The position numbers were made by a program, and so were the translations under genes. This document shows positions 17,514 through 26,117 of a DNA stretch of 64,000 nt, one piece after another (positions within the stretch are counted from its first letter, which is position 1; every line of letters begins with the position of its first letter). Below the pieces are notes generated by a model, which saw nothing but the letters and a program-made list of their open reading frames with translations, was not told where the DNA came from and made no database searches. The DNA is from F23-D06 sp963603365 (GTDB lineage Bacteria > Bacteroidota > Bacteroidia > Bacteroidales > WCHB1-69), in the NCBI GenBank assembly GCA_963603365.1, contig CAVCMI010000037.1, forward strand, positions 6,549-70,548, written 5' to 3'.

Positions 17514-19670
17514 TTAGTTTCTTGCCAGTTCAAAGTCCATCTGCTTCTTCATGAGGTCAACGGCTACGACTTTCACCTTGATGCTGTCGCCGAAGCGGAG
17601 CGAGTGTCCGTGGTGCAGTCCCACCAGCGTGTAGTTTTCTTCGTCGATATAGTAAAAGTCGTCGTCAAAACTCCTCATCGGAATCATTCCTTCGCATTTG
17701 GACTCGGTAAGTTCTGCATAAACGCCCCATTTAGAGATGCCGGAAACGGTAGCGTCGAATACCTGTCCGATCTTGTCTGCCAGATATTCGGCCTGCTTGT
17801 ACTTGACGGAGTCTCGTTCTGCCTGCGTGGCCTGTTGTTCCATTTGGGAGCAGTGTTTGCAGTATTCCTCATACTCGTCTTTTTTGACAGGTTCCTTGTG
17901 TGCCAGGTAGCGGTCGAGAAGGCGGTGTACCATAAGGTCGGGGTATCGGCGGATCGGGGATGTGAAATGAGTATAATAGGGGAATGCGAGCCCGTAGTGG
18001 CCGATGTTGTCGGTAGAGTAGCAGGCACGCGCCATTATACGGATGGAGAGTTTGCTGAGCATGTTATAGTCGGCTTTCCCTTTTTGGTCGGCGAGCATGG
18101 CATTCAGCGACTTGTTGAAGGCTTTCCTGGAAGTGGTTTTCAGGTCGAACCCAAGTTTCTTGACGAAGTTGCGGAAGGTGGTCAGTTTCTCGTCGAGGGG
18201 TTTGTCGTGGATACGATAGACGAAAGTGTCGGGTTCTTTCTTCAAGGAGCGTCTGCGTCCTACCTTTTCAGCCACTTTCTTGTTGGCGAGCAGCATAAAT
18301 TCTTCAATCAACCAGTTGGCTTCTTTCTGCACTTTGAGGTAAACGCCGACAGGGTGCCCGTTTTCGTCGAGGTTGAATTTCACCTCTTCGGTTTCAAAGT
18401 TGACGGCGTTGTTTTCGAAGCGGCGTTTGCGCAGCAGTTGGGCGAGATTGTTGAGCACGCCGATCTCTCCGGCAAAGTCGCCTTCGCCCGTTTCGATGAT
18501 TGTCTGAGCCTCATCGTAATTGAAACGGCGGTTAGAGTGGATGACGGTGTGTCCGAACCATTCTTTGTGGACTTTGGCATCGGAGTCCATGTCAAAAACG
18601 GCGCTGTAGCAGAGTTTGTCTTCATCAGGGCGGAGGGAGCATAGGTTGTTGCAGAGCGTTTCAGGAAGCATCGGGATGGTTCTGTCCACCAGATACACAG
18701 AGGTGCCGCGCAGGTAGGCCTCACGGTCAAGGTCGGTGCCGGGATGCACATAATGTGACACGTCGGCGATGTGTATGCCGATGCGGAACATGCCGTTATC
18801 CAGTTTTTCGAACGAGAGTGCGTCGTCAAAGTCTTTGGCGTCTGACGGGTCGATGGTGAAGGTTACGGCCCCGCGGAAATCGCGGCGGCGTGCAATCTCC
18901 TCTTGGGGGATGTCTGTCGGGATGGCGGCGGCCTCCTCCTCGACATTGTCGGGGAACTTGAGCGGGAAGTCGTTTTCTGCCAGTATCGAGAGCATCTCGA
19001 CATTGTTGTTTCCGGGCTTGCCCAGCACATGCTTCACTTCGCCTAACGGGCTTCGTGTGCCGCTGGGCCAGTCCACAATCTGCACCACCACTTTCTCCCC
19101 GTTGTGGGCTTTCCTCAGAAGGCGGGCGGGTATGATGATGTCGCGCCTGTAATAGGCATTGTCGGGGATGAAATAGGCGATGCCTTTCTTGATGGAGACA
19201 ATGCCGACCAGCTGTTTCTTGCTGCGTTCAAGCACCTCCACCACTTGACCCTCAGGGCGTTTTCCTTTGCGGGTGGGGAAAACAGCCACCTTGACGAGGT
19301 CGTTGTTGAGGGCGTTCCCCAAGTTGCCGTCCGCAATGAAAACGTCTTGGGAGAGCGATTCGTCTGTTGTCTCTTCGCTGTCGTTCTGCGGTATGACAAA
19401 GGCCATTCCGCTGCGTTTCATCTCAACGCGTCCGGTCATGAAGTTGCGCCCGGTCTCTTTACGGTTTATCTTCTTGTAATTGAGGCGGTACTTGCCGCGT
19501 CCTGTTTTCAGCAGCAGGTTAGACTCTGTCAGCCTGTCAATCTGTTCCTTGACCTCATCACGGCCTTTTTTGTCATAAATGCCGACTTTGGCGGCAATCT
19601 GCTTGTAGTTGAATTGCTCGTTCTTGCCCGTCAGCAGGGCTTCTATGATTCTCTTGCCTAATTCGTGCAT
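17514..19670 (-). CDS. rnr: Ribonuclease R
   Basis: A 718-residue 3'-5' exoribonuclease that degrades structured RNA. Domains in order: an N-terminal helix-turn-helix (about 1-65), cold-shock/OB domains (about 70-235), the RNB catalytic domain (about 260-590) with TIDPSDAKDFDDAL carrying the metal-binding aspartates, and a C-terminal S1 domain (about 635-718). The length and domain set are complete. It follows apbE by 9 nt. There is no lysine-rich tail of the kind seen in E. coli RNase R. Confidence 0.96.
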   Translation of the reverse strand: MHELGKRIIEALLTGKNEQFNYKQIAAKVGIYDKKGRDEVKEQIDRLTESNLLLKTGRGKYRLNYKKINRKETGRNFMTGRVEMKRSGMAFVIPQNDSEETTDESLSQDVFIADGNLGNALNNDLVKVAVFPTRKGKRPEGQVVEVLERSKKQLVGIVSIKKGIAYFIPDNAYYRRDIIIPARLLRKAHNGEKVVVQIVDWPSGTRSPLGEVKHVLGKPGNNNVEMLSILAENDFPLKFPDNVEEEAAAIPTDIPQEEIARRRDFRGAVTFTIDPSDAKDFDDALSFEKLDNGMFRIGIHIADVSHYVHPGTDLDREAYLRGTSVYLVDRTIPMLPETLCNNLCSLRPDEDKLCYSAVFDMDSDAKVHKEWFGHTVIHSNRRFNYDEAQTIIETGEGDFAGEIGVLNNLAQLLRKRRFENNAVNFETEEVKFNLDENGHPVGVYLKVQKEANWLIEEFMLLANKKVAEKVGRRRSLKKEPDTFVYRIHDKPLDEKLTTFRNFVKKLGFDLKTTSRKAFNKSLNAMLADQKGKADYNMLSKLSIRIMARACYSTDNIGHYGLAFPYYTHFTSPIRRYPDLMVHRLLDRYLAHKEPVKKDEYEEYCKHCSQMEQQATQAERDSVKYKQAEYLADKIGQVFDATVSGISKWGVYAELTESKCEGMIPMRSFDDDFYYIDEENYTLVGLHHGHSLRFGDSIKVKVVAVDLMKKQMDFELARN

Positions 19671-19679
19671 ATTTGGGGG

Positions 19680-20672
19680 TTAATGATTTGACTTGATGTG
19701 TGTTGTTTTGAATTTTCCCTTTTCGTCATAGATAAAATAGGCTTCCAGCCCGGGGGTTTGCCGGATGATTCTTTCCGCTTTGTTCATGCCGAGCACCATA
19801 AAGGCGGTGGCGTAAGCATCTGCTGTCATGCAGTCGGGGGCTATCACGGAGACGCTCAGCAGGTTGGTCTGCTCCGGCCGTCCTGTGGTGGGGTCGAGGA
19901 TGTGGGTATAACGTACGCCGTTCTCCTCGAAATAGTTGCGGTAGTTGCCGGATGTGGCTACAGCCTTGTCCTGCAGTTTGAAGTGACGCATGCTTTCCAC
20001 GGAGCCGTCTGCCGTTTCGGTGGGTGTCTGGATGCCTACTTTCCAGGCCTTGCCGTGTTTGTTGCCACATGCGACAATCTCCCCGCCAATCTCCACAATG
20101 TGGTCTTTGTATCCGTTGGCTTTCAAGAAATTGGAAACCCGGTCTGCTGCATAACCTTTGGCTATGGCGTTGAAATTGAGTTGGATTCGAGAGTCCGCCT
20201 TGACGAGGCTGTCGCCTTGCAGGGAGACGAGCCGGTAGCCGGTATGTTGCTTTACCGAGTCAATGGAGGCTTGCGGCACCGTTTCCCGGACGTTGTTTTT
20301 TCCGAACCCCCACAGTTCTACCAGCGGCTGGCAGGTGCAGTCGAACGCGCCGCCGGTCTTTTGGGAGAGATCCAGCGACGTCTGCAGCACGGTGATGAAG
20401 TCGCGGTTGAGTTCGGCCTGTTCCCCGCGGTTAAGGCGATAGAGCAGGGAAGTGGTGTCAAAGATTGAAAAGGTGGCGTTCAGTTCGGCGAGTATGGAGT
20501 CCGTTTGTCGGCGAAGCACAGGGATCTCTTTATTCGGCCCGAAGTAGTAGATATGGTAAAGCGTGCCGAAAGCAGCACCCTCAAAATGCTGTTCAGGTTC
20601 TCTGTTGCATGAACATAACAATGAAAATATCAGCAAGTTAAGAAAGATTATTGAAGCAATGTTCTTTTTCAT
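19680..20672 (-). CDS. apbE: FAD:protein FMN transferase (ApbE), lipoprotein
   Basis: A 330-residue periplasmic lipoprotein that attaches FMN covalently to Thr residues of flavoproteins such as NqrB/NqrC and RnfG. It has an SPII signal with lipobox SLLCSC (about 17-22), the FAD-binding region VEIGGEIVACGNK (about 190-202) and the active-site text THILDPTTGRPEQ (about 253). Its target proteins are not in the window. A promoter box lies 35 nt upstream. Confidence 0.94.
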   Translation of the reverse strand: MKKNIASIIFLNLLIFSLLCSCNREPEQHFEGAAFGTLYHIYYFGPNKEIPVLRRQTDSILAELNATFSIFDTTSLLYRLNRGEQAELNRDFITVLQTSLDLSQKTGGAFDCTCQPLVELWGFGKNNVRETVPQASIDSVKQHTGYRLVSLQGDSLVKADSRIQLNFNAIAKGYAADRVSNFLKANGYKDHIVEIGGEIVACGNKHGKAWKVGIQTPTETADGSVESMRHFKLQDKAVATSGNYRNYFEENGVRYTHILDPTTGRPEQTNLLSVSVIAPDCMTADAYATAFMVLGMNKAERIIRQTPGLEAYFIYDEKGKFKTTHIKSNH

Positions 20673-20706
20673 GTTGTGTCATTGGTATCCGCTGAAAAAC
20701 GGACAC

Positions 20707-20715
20707 GCAAAAGTA
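20707..20715 (-). promoter_or_regulatory. -7 box for apbE-rnr-DUF721
   Basis: Minus-strand TACTTTTGC, 35 nt before the apbE start. Confidence 0.65.
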
Positions 20716-20799
20716 ATGAAAAACAACGTAGGGCGGACGGGCCTGAAAAGAGGGAACTGCAATGTCACCAAAACTTAACGGGAAACATAAAGGCAAGAG

Positions 20800-20831
20800 C
20801 AGAATGCCGTAAAACAATTTGCAGCATTCTG
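20800..20831 (-). terminator. Hairpin after the sulfur-defence operon
   Basis: CAGAATGC pairs with GCATTCTG around a 16-nt loop, 24 nt beyond the stop of the operon's last gene. The following minus-strand sequence is only moderately T-rich, so termination here is uncertain. Confidence 0.4.
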
Positions 20832-20854
20832 TTCCTTTTGTGTCTTAACAGCGG

Positions 20855-21439
20855 CTAAGTCAGCGTTTCCAGTACATCGTCCTCGTCGTAGGCATTGCCG
20901 GTGTCATCGCCTGGAGTGTCGGTAAAGGAGAGGAAAAGTTTCAAGAAAGCGCTTTCCCCGGAGAAGCAATTGGGGTTTTCTTCCATCTTTTCCAGCATAA
21001 AGGAGAACCCGAAATTGGCATACTGCTCCATTTTGTCTATCAGCAGGTCCACGACTTTCCGTTCTGTGATCTCGCCCTTGTCCAGTGCGATGAAGTCGAT
21101 GTCGGTGCGGGCGATGAGGGCGGCAAAAAGGTATTCCCGGATTTGCCCGTAGGCAGTGCGCCCGAATCGGTTTTCCTGATTTCCCCAATATTGTATGGGC
21201 TGTCCGCAGACTTTCCGTTTCGCCTTGTCCTCGGTCAGCGGGATGGTCTTGTTGGAATACAGTCCGATGAAGAAGGCCAGGATGAAGACCTCATAGCCTG
21301 CCCCGAAAATCTTTCCCCTCGATTCTTGGTATGGTGTGGAACCGCGCCCGAAGTCGGAAAAAATGTCCATGATGGATTCTTGATAGCGCGTTTCCCATTG
21401 TGGGTTTCTTTTGCCCCAAAGGGTATATAAGGATTCCAT
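20855..21439 (-). CDS. Unknown 194-residue protein, last gene of the DndC/DndD-like operon
   Basis: I do not recognise this family with confidence. It is a soluble, mostly helical protein without signal peptide. A segment reading GAGYEVFILAFFIGLYSNKT (about 46-65), followed by basic and polar residues and QPIQYWGNQ, recalls the helix of small phosphorothioation-associated proteins, but that is only a pattern impression. The C-terminal 20 residues are very acidic (DDTGNAYDEDDVLE). It starts 2 nt after the stop of the SMC-like ATPase, so it is co-expressed with it and probably part of the same complex. It occupies the place where dndE lies in dndBCDE clusters, but is longer than DndE (about 120). 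Confidence 0.75.
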   Translation of the reverse strand: MESLYTLWGKRNPQWETRYQESIMDIFSDFGRGSTPYQESRGKIFGAGYEVFILAFFIGLYSNKTIPLTEDKAKRKVCGQPIQYWGNQENRFGRTAYGQIREYLFAALIARTDIDFIALDKGEITERKVVDLLIDKMEQYANFGFSFMLEKMEENPNCFSGESAFLKLFLSFTDTPGDDTGNAYDEDDVLETLT

Positions 21440-21441
21440 AA

Positions 21442-23178
21442 TTATTTTATTTTTTCGATTGTTGTACGTATTGTTGCCATGTTCCGCTCGTCAAAGTCCG
21501 GGGCTTTTTTGAGACGATAGACGCTGCAAGTCAGCGCGTCGATGTCGTTAAGGCGCAGTTGCCCCTTGGTGATGAAGTCTTTGGTTACGATGATGCACTG
21601 TTTCTCGAGTTTGTCGATTACGTTGTAGAACTGTTCTTCTTTGGAGTCACCGAACGAGGAGGTGGCGGCATCGAAGATGAGGGGATAGGCTTCATCTCGC
21701 TTTTGGTTGGTGAAGTCCGAGATGGCAAAAAGCACTGACATATACATTACGGTCTTCTGCGATCCTGAAGGGCTCTTGATTTCGGTTCCATTGGAACTGA
21801 AAAGGTCAATTCTTGTGGATTCGTCAGCGGTTTGCCGCAATCGGATCTCTCCGTGAAAGTCGTTGGCGCTCAGCTTGTCCAGGTATTTGTTGGCGCAATC
21901 TTCCAACTCTCCGAGAAAACGGCGCAGGTTTTCGCTCTTGGCATGCTGAAACGCTTTGGCAATGGCCTCAAGCGTGCGGTGTATCTCCCGGTATACTTTG
22001 GCTTGGCTGCTCTGAGGGTCTAATTGGTCAAATGCCTTCTGCAGATTTGCTCTATCTTCGGAGAGCTTTTTGTGTTCGTGTTGCAGTTCCGCCAGACACA
22101 ACTCCGCTCTTTCCTTTTGTTCGAACATCCCTTTGTAGTCTGTAAACTGTTTCTTGAGAAGATCTTCCGGGATGTTCGCCTGAATGAGCAAACGCGCCTT
22201 TTCGTCTTGCATTTCTTGGATTTTCCTTTTTTCTTCTTCGATTTCCTTCCTCAGTTTCGCCTCAAGGTCAAGGCGGTCGGTTATTTCTTCCTTTATGCCG
22301 GATATCTCTTTTTCTCTGTTCCCGCTCAGCTGCACGCTGAGATTATGGATCTTTTCAATGTGATTTGTCGTGAACAGTTCCTTCTTTTCCAGTTTTTCCA
22401 GTTCGCTTTCTTTCTCTTTCCGGCTGGCGACTTGTGCTTTGTACTCTTCGAGTTTGTCAACCATAAAGCGGTAGGCTTCCGAATCTTCAGGAGCGGGGCG
22501 TCCGCAGACCTTGCAGACATGGTCGTGGATCATTTCTTCCATGGTTTCCTCGTCAGGCAGATACCAGGGGAGTTTTGTCGCTCCGTTTTCAAACGTCCCG
22601 CAAAGTTCTTTTATGGCTTCGAGTTTCCCTTTCTCCATTGCTTTCTGTTTGATGAAGTCCTCATTCTGCCTGCGTCTCTCTTTGCTGAAAGCCGCGCTCT
22701 TTGCTTTGAATTCTTTCAGGATGGGCGGAAATGCGCAAAGTATCCAGAGTTTGTCAAAAAGTGCCGTGTTCTTGTCCACGGATTTAACAGTGCCCTCTTT
22801 CTTGGCTTTCTTCTCTTTCAGGTTCTCAAGACGGTCGCATACCGCTTTGTACCGTTCTGAGGTCTCTTGATGCTGTTCTATGTCAGCAAGACTGGAGGAG
22901 TATTTGGAGACGCTTTCCTCTTTCTTGCTTATTTCCTTTTCTTTGTTGTCGATGTCATTGTCCAACTGCTCTATTCTTGATTTCAGCTCCTTGGCCGCTT
23001 CTGCAATTTGTTTGTCAGAGGTGCACTCTTTCACATAGGCCTTGTTTGACTTTTTCTCCATTTCGGAAGAGATGTTCACGAGCTCGTCAAACTTCCGGAT
23101 GTCGGAGAACTTTTCGACGAGCTGTTTGAGCGCAGATTTGTCGTTGAAGACATCCAGTGTGGATTCCCCTTTGAACAT
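21442..23178 (-). CDS. SMC/DndD-like ATPase, C-terminal part (separated from its N-terminus by an in-frame TAA)
   Basis: This is 578 residues from a possible internal restart ATG at 23178 to the stop. It holds the coiled coils (about 55-140 and 180-420, many Glu/Lys heptads), a zinc-hook-like CKVCGRPAPE (about 222), and the C-terminal ATPase lobe with a signature-like IKSPSGSQKTVMYMS (about 476) and Walker B LIFDAATSSFGDS (about 510). The Walker A lobe is the fragment at 23188-23604 in the same reading frame, with TAA CGG TTC AGC between them. As one chain it would be about 720 residues, the size of an SMC-type DndD relative. Whether this piece is translated is unknown; the Met lies inside the conserved FxMFKGE block, so it is not a natural start. 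Confidence 0.75.
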   Translation of the reverse strand: MFKGESTLDVFNDKSALKQLVEKFSDIRKFDELVNISSEMEKKSNKAYVKECTSDKQIAEAAKELKSRIEQLDNDIDNKEKEISKKEESVSKYSSSLADIEQHQETSERYKAVCDRLENLKEKKAKKEGTVKSVDKNTALFDKLWILCAFPPILKEFKAKSAAFSKERRRQNEDFIKQKAMEKGKLEAIKELCGTFENGATKLPWYLPDEETMEEMIHDHVCKVCGRPAPEDSEAYRFMVDKLEEYKAQVASRKEKESELEKLEKKELFTTNHIEKIHNLSVQLSGNREKEISGIKEEITDRLDLEAKLRKEIEEEKRKIQEMQDEKARLLIQANIPEDLLKKQFTDYKGMFEQKERAELCLAELQHEHKKLSEDRANLQKAFDQLDPQSSQAKVYREIHRTLEAIAKAFQHAKSENLRRFLGELEDCANKYLDKLSANDFHGEIRLRQTADESTRIDLFSSNGTEIKSPSGSQKTVMYMSVLFAISDFTNQKRDEAYPLIFDAATSSFGDSKEEQFYNVIDKLEKQCIIVTKDFITKGQLRLNDIDALTCSVYRLKKAPDFDERNMATIRTTIEKIK

Positions 23179-23187
23179 GCTGAACCG

Positions 23188-23604
23188 TTAGATGAAGGCA
23201 TCGAAGCAGCGGTTGATGAGGTTTTTCCCGTCAACGGTCAGCCGTTCTGCCCCTTGCTCCTCAAAACCCCGGAATGTGGCCGGCTTGGACAAGAATCTGC
23301 CCTCGTGGTTCTTTTCAAAGGTGAACCGTTTTTCAATGAGCTTCTCTCCGTCGTGGTCAAACAGCATGGCCACTTTAACTTCATCGCTCTCACCGAAACT
23401 CATTTCAGACTTGCGCATCTCTGACACGTTGTCGATGCTGTTGCTGGTGTTGACGACGTCGAACAGCCATTGCAGTGCTTCAAAGAACGTGGTTTTCCCG
23501 TCGCCGTTGTCGCCGATGAGGAGCGTCAGCCCGTTGGAGAACTCAAAACGGTTTTCGCCATAGTAACTGCGGAAGTTTTTGATGGTGATTTCCTTGATTG
23601 TCAT
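23188..23604 (-). CDS. SMC/DndD-like ATPase, N-terminal Walker A part (ends at an in-frame TAA)
   Basis: This is 138 residues giving the N-terminal lobe of an SbcC/Rad50/DndD-type ATPase: ITIKNFRSYYGENRFEFSNG, then Walker A GDNGDGKTT (31-39). The frame stops at TAA (23188-23190), and the downstream text in the same frame continues the protein (RFS then MFKGESTLDVF). The simplest explanation is a CAA (Gln) to TAA change, or a base-call error. If real, the ATPase is either lost or made as two separate polypeptides. The start ATG at 23604 lies 4 nt after the stop of the 76-residue gene. Confidence 0.78.
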   Translation of the reverse strand: MTIKEITIKNFRSYYGENRFEFSNGLTLLIGDNGDGKTTFFEALQWLFDVVNTSNSIDNVSEMRKSEMSFGESDEVKVAMLFDHDGEKLIEKRFTFEKNHEGRFLSKPATFRGFEEQGAERLTVDGKNLINRCFDAFI

Positions 23605-23608
23605 AGGT

Positions 23609-23839
23609 TCATACGTTTTTGTTTAAATAGTCGGTTATCTCTTTGTATATTTCTTTTTCCGTGGCGCCTTCTGAAGCGCGCTTGATAATTTGCGCCACGG
23701 TGCAGATTACGGTGTTGTCTGAACACAGGGCCAGAAGCAGAGGGGGAATTTCAGCGCAACTGTATTTCCCGAACGCCATGAGTTCAGGATTGCTCAGCAC
23801 GGCTTCAAGCATTTTGTCGTTGTTTGTTTGATAGGCCAT
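23609..23839 (-). CDS. Unknown 76-residue protein inside the sulfur-defence operon
   Basis: A small, probably all-helical soluble protein with no signal peptide and no recognised motif. It begins MAYQTNNDKMLEAVLSNPEL and ends EIYKEITDYLNKNV. It is certain to be a gene by position: its ATG comes 2 nt after the helicase stop, and its stop is 4 nt before the SMC-like ATPase, with the same strand and similar base composition. Small adaptor or DNA-binding subunits are common in multi-gene defence operons, but nothing in the sequence shows such a role. Confidence 0.72.
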   Translation of the reverse strand: MAYQTNNDKMLEAVLSNPELMAFGKYSCAEIPPLLLALCSDNTVICTVAQIIKRASEGATEKEIYKEITDYLNKNV

Positions 23840-23841
23840 AG

Positions 23842-26115
23842 TTATAGGATTGATAAATTGTAATATGTCAAGGTTTCGTCAAGTTCTTCGAGGGCGGCGT
23901 TCGCATTTTCCGACAGCAAGGCGAAGTCACTGACGCGCTTGAGTTCGCCCATTAGCATTTTGCGCTCCATAGCGTATGATTCTGCCGTCGGGTCAATGAC
24001 AGGCACTACAATCAGGTCGTGGATGACAGCATGGTATTTGCCATTGCAGGTGCGCAGAATGCGGCCCCTGCGTTGGATGAACTGCCTGGGGTTGCCTGTG
24101 CTGGCACAGAATATGGCCATTTCGCTGCGGGGCACATCGACGCCTTCGTCCAGACATTTCATCGAGGTGAGCACTTCGATGTCGCCGCTCGCGAATCCGG
24201 ACAGCAACTGCTTCCGCTCTCTGCTGTCGGCGGTGAATTTGCGCACAGTAGTGGTTTTGCTGACCTCTTGCACTATTTTGGTGTATCGGTCGATGAGCCG
24301 CTCGGTCTCCTCGTCCGGGTCAAGGGTCTCTTTAGTGTCGTAGAGGTCGGCCTCATAGTCGGGACGGTTGCCCTCGGGCACATAGACGAGCGTGTATTTC
24401 AGATTTCCCTTTTCACGGTATCGCTCCTCAAGGATGCTCCGGAATATTTCCGTTTTGTTGGCGGCTTTCTGTATGATGCGCTTGCGCTTGATGAGCTGCA
24501 TCTTTACTATCTCATTTTTTTCAGGGAACGGGGACTTGCCGTCCTCATTGATGAAGAACCCTTTCAGTTTGTCGCTTATTTCGATGTATTCTGTCATCTC
24601 GGCTTCGTTAAGGTAAACCAAGTGAGGATAGTAGTAATAACGGCACAGAAAACCGTTGTCGATGGCATCTTTCATGCTGTATTCAAAGGTGTAATGCTCT
24701 TCGATGCCGAAAAAGTCGTTCAGTATGTTGTTTCCGGTTTCGTCAAATGGCCGGTCTGGAGTGGCAGAGAGTCCTATTCGCCGTTTGAAACGGATGTACC
24801 CCAAGAGGTCGAGAATCCTGCTGGCGCCCATATTGTGCGCTTCGTCTGCAATGAGAAGGGATTTCTTGCCCAATTGGTTCAGCGTTGCGAATACATTTTG
24901 GCGGGCAAAGGAGGCGTATGTCGAAATGATGATGAACGATTGCGGCGTCTCAGAAATGCCGAGTCTCTCTTTAATGAGGATGTTGTCAATTTCCTGCTCC
25001 CAAGTCCGGTTTTGTGAATAGATGTTGCAGATGTGCCCGAAATTGAATTTCTTGCACTCTTCGTCCCATTGCTCCACAAGGGTCTGGGTGGGCACCAATA
25101 TTAGGGCGCGGTAGTAGCCGCATTGTTTGTATATCTCCAACAGGCAGTTGAGGGCGGTCAAGGTTTTGCCCGTGCCGGTAGCCATGGCAAAAAGCCCATT
25201 CTGTTTGTTTTTCCAGTTGTCGAAAGCTTGTCTCTGGTAGCCTCTCGGTCCGGAAGGGTACGGGAATTGCGGCTCGTGCAATGGCGCCGCGGATGCGTCT
25301 TCTGGCTCCCGGGTCCTGTCGATGGCGGCTTCCACTTTTTCACGGGCTCTGACAAGACACCTTTTCACCGTCGCCGACATTGCGGTTGACGTGTGGCTCG
25401 AAACCAGTTCCTGCTCCTCTTTGAGCAGTTCGTGGACGTTTTTCTGTCCGAAGGCGTCCGTGATACGGGTTCTGATGTCTTGCGGGGCAATGTAGGCGAC
25501 GTTCCCGTCTCTCTGTTCAAAGGTGCGGTTGAAGTCCTCTGCGATATCTTTGATTTTGTAGATGTCGTTGCCGCCGTCCCAGTCGCAGAATGCGGTGATG
25601 CTTTCGATGTTGTCGAGGAGCGCAGTTCGCGAAAAGTTGCATGACCCGTCAAAGGCCACCCGGTTTATGCCGTCGCTGAAGAGCCCGCACTTGGTGTGGG
25701 CGATGCCGTGGCTGCCGACGGGAGCGATGACCTTTATGGCGATGCGGTCGTGGCGTATCAGAAAGGCAAGGCAGTTGAAGAAATGCCGGTCGCGGGCGGA
25801 AAGAGTGTTCTTTAACGATTCTATGTCGTTGAGGTTGAAGGCGGGCAGCGGGTTGCCGGACAGCCCCTCGTTGATCGACTGCTTGTCCTGCTCTGACAGG
25901 ATGTCGTTGATGATCAAGCGCATTCTTCCGCCGTTGTAGATGAAGCACGCAAACCCGTCGCAAAGCACGTTGATGGCAGAAGATGAGAAGAATCCCAGTT
26001 TCAGGTCGAATGTGGTGGCATTGCAGAGGCCTTCGGAGAAAAAACCGATCGGTTCCCACTCGCTCTGCGACTGGAAGCGTCTGCTTTTGGGCCATATCAC
26101 GTTTGTCTTCAGCAT
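23842..26115 (-). CDS. PLD-domain DEAD/DEAH-box helicase
   Basis: A 757-residue superfamily 2 helicase with an N-terminal phospholipase D-like nuclease domain. The PLD part (about 1-190) shows HTKCGLFSDG followed by GSCNFSRTAL, the HxK and GSxN pattern; only one such motif is visible, so it may dimerise to form an active site. The helicase part has motif I AMATGTGKT (about 305), motif II DEAHNMG, motif III LSATPDRPFD and motif VI QRRGRILRT. The ATG at 26115 is chosen over one 24 nt upstream because it follows the previous stop by 2 nt. It probably moves on DNA and cuts it, making it a candidate restriction effector. Family-level call; target specificity unknown. Confidence 0.88.
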   Translation of the reverse strand: MLKTNVIWPKSRRFQSQSEWEPIGFFSEGLCNATTFDLKLGFFSSSAINVLCDGFACFIYNGGRMRLIINDILSEQDKQSINEGLSGNPLPAFNLNDIESLKNTLSARDRHFFNCLAFLIRHDRIAIKVIAPVGSHGIAHTKCGLFSDGINRVAFDGSCNFSRTALLDNIESITAFCDWDGGNDIYKIKDIAEDFNRTFEQRDGNVAYIAPQDIRTRITDAFGQKNVHELLKEEQELVSSHTSTAMSATVKRCLVRAREKVEAAIDRTREPEDASAAPLHEPQFPYPSGPRGYQRQAFDNWKNKQNGLFAMATGTGKTLTALNCLLEIYKQCGYYRALILVPTQTLVEQWDEECKKFNFGHICNIYSQNRTWEQEIDNILIKERLGISETPQSFIIISTYASFARQNVFATLNQLGKKSLLIADEAHNMGASRILDLLGYIRFKRRIGLSATPDRPFDETGNNILNDFFGIEEHYTFEYSMKDAIDNGFLCRYYYYPHLVYLNEAEMTEYIEISDKLKGFFINEDGKSPFPEKNEIVKMQLIKRKRIIQKAANKTEIFRSILEERYREKGNLKYTLVYVPEGNRPDYEADLYDTKETLDPDEETERLIDRYTKIVQEVSKTTTVRKFTADSRERKQLLSGFASGDIEVLTSMKCLDEGVDVPRSEMAIFCASTGNPRQFIQRRGRILRTCNGKYHAVIHDLIVVPVIDPTAESYAMERKMLMGELKRVSDFALLSENANAALEELDETLTYYNLSIL

Positions 26116-26117
26116 TT

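Noticed and set aside
17604..18644. 346-residue plus-strand frame inside rnr
   Set aside because: It is antisense to the RNB catalytic domain of RNase R and has no promoter or recognisable motif.
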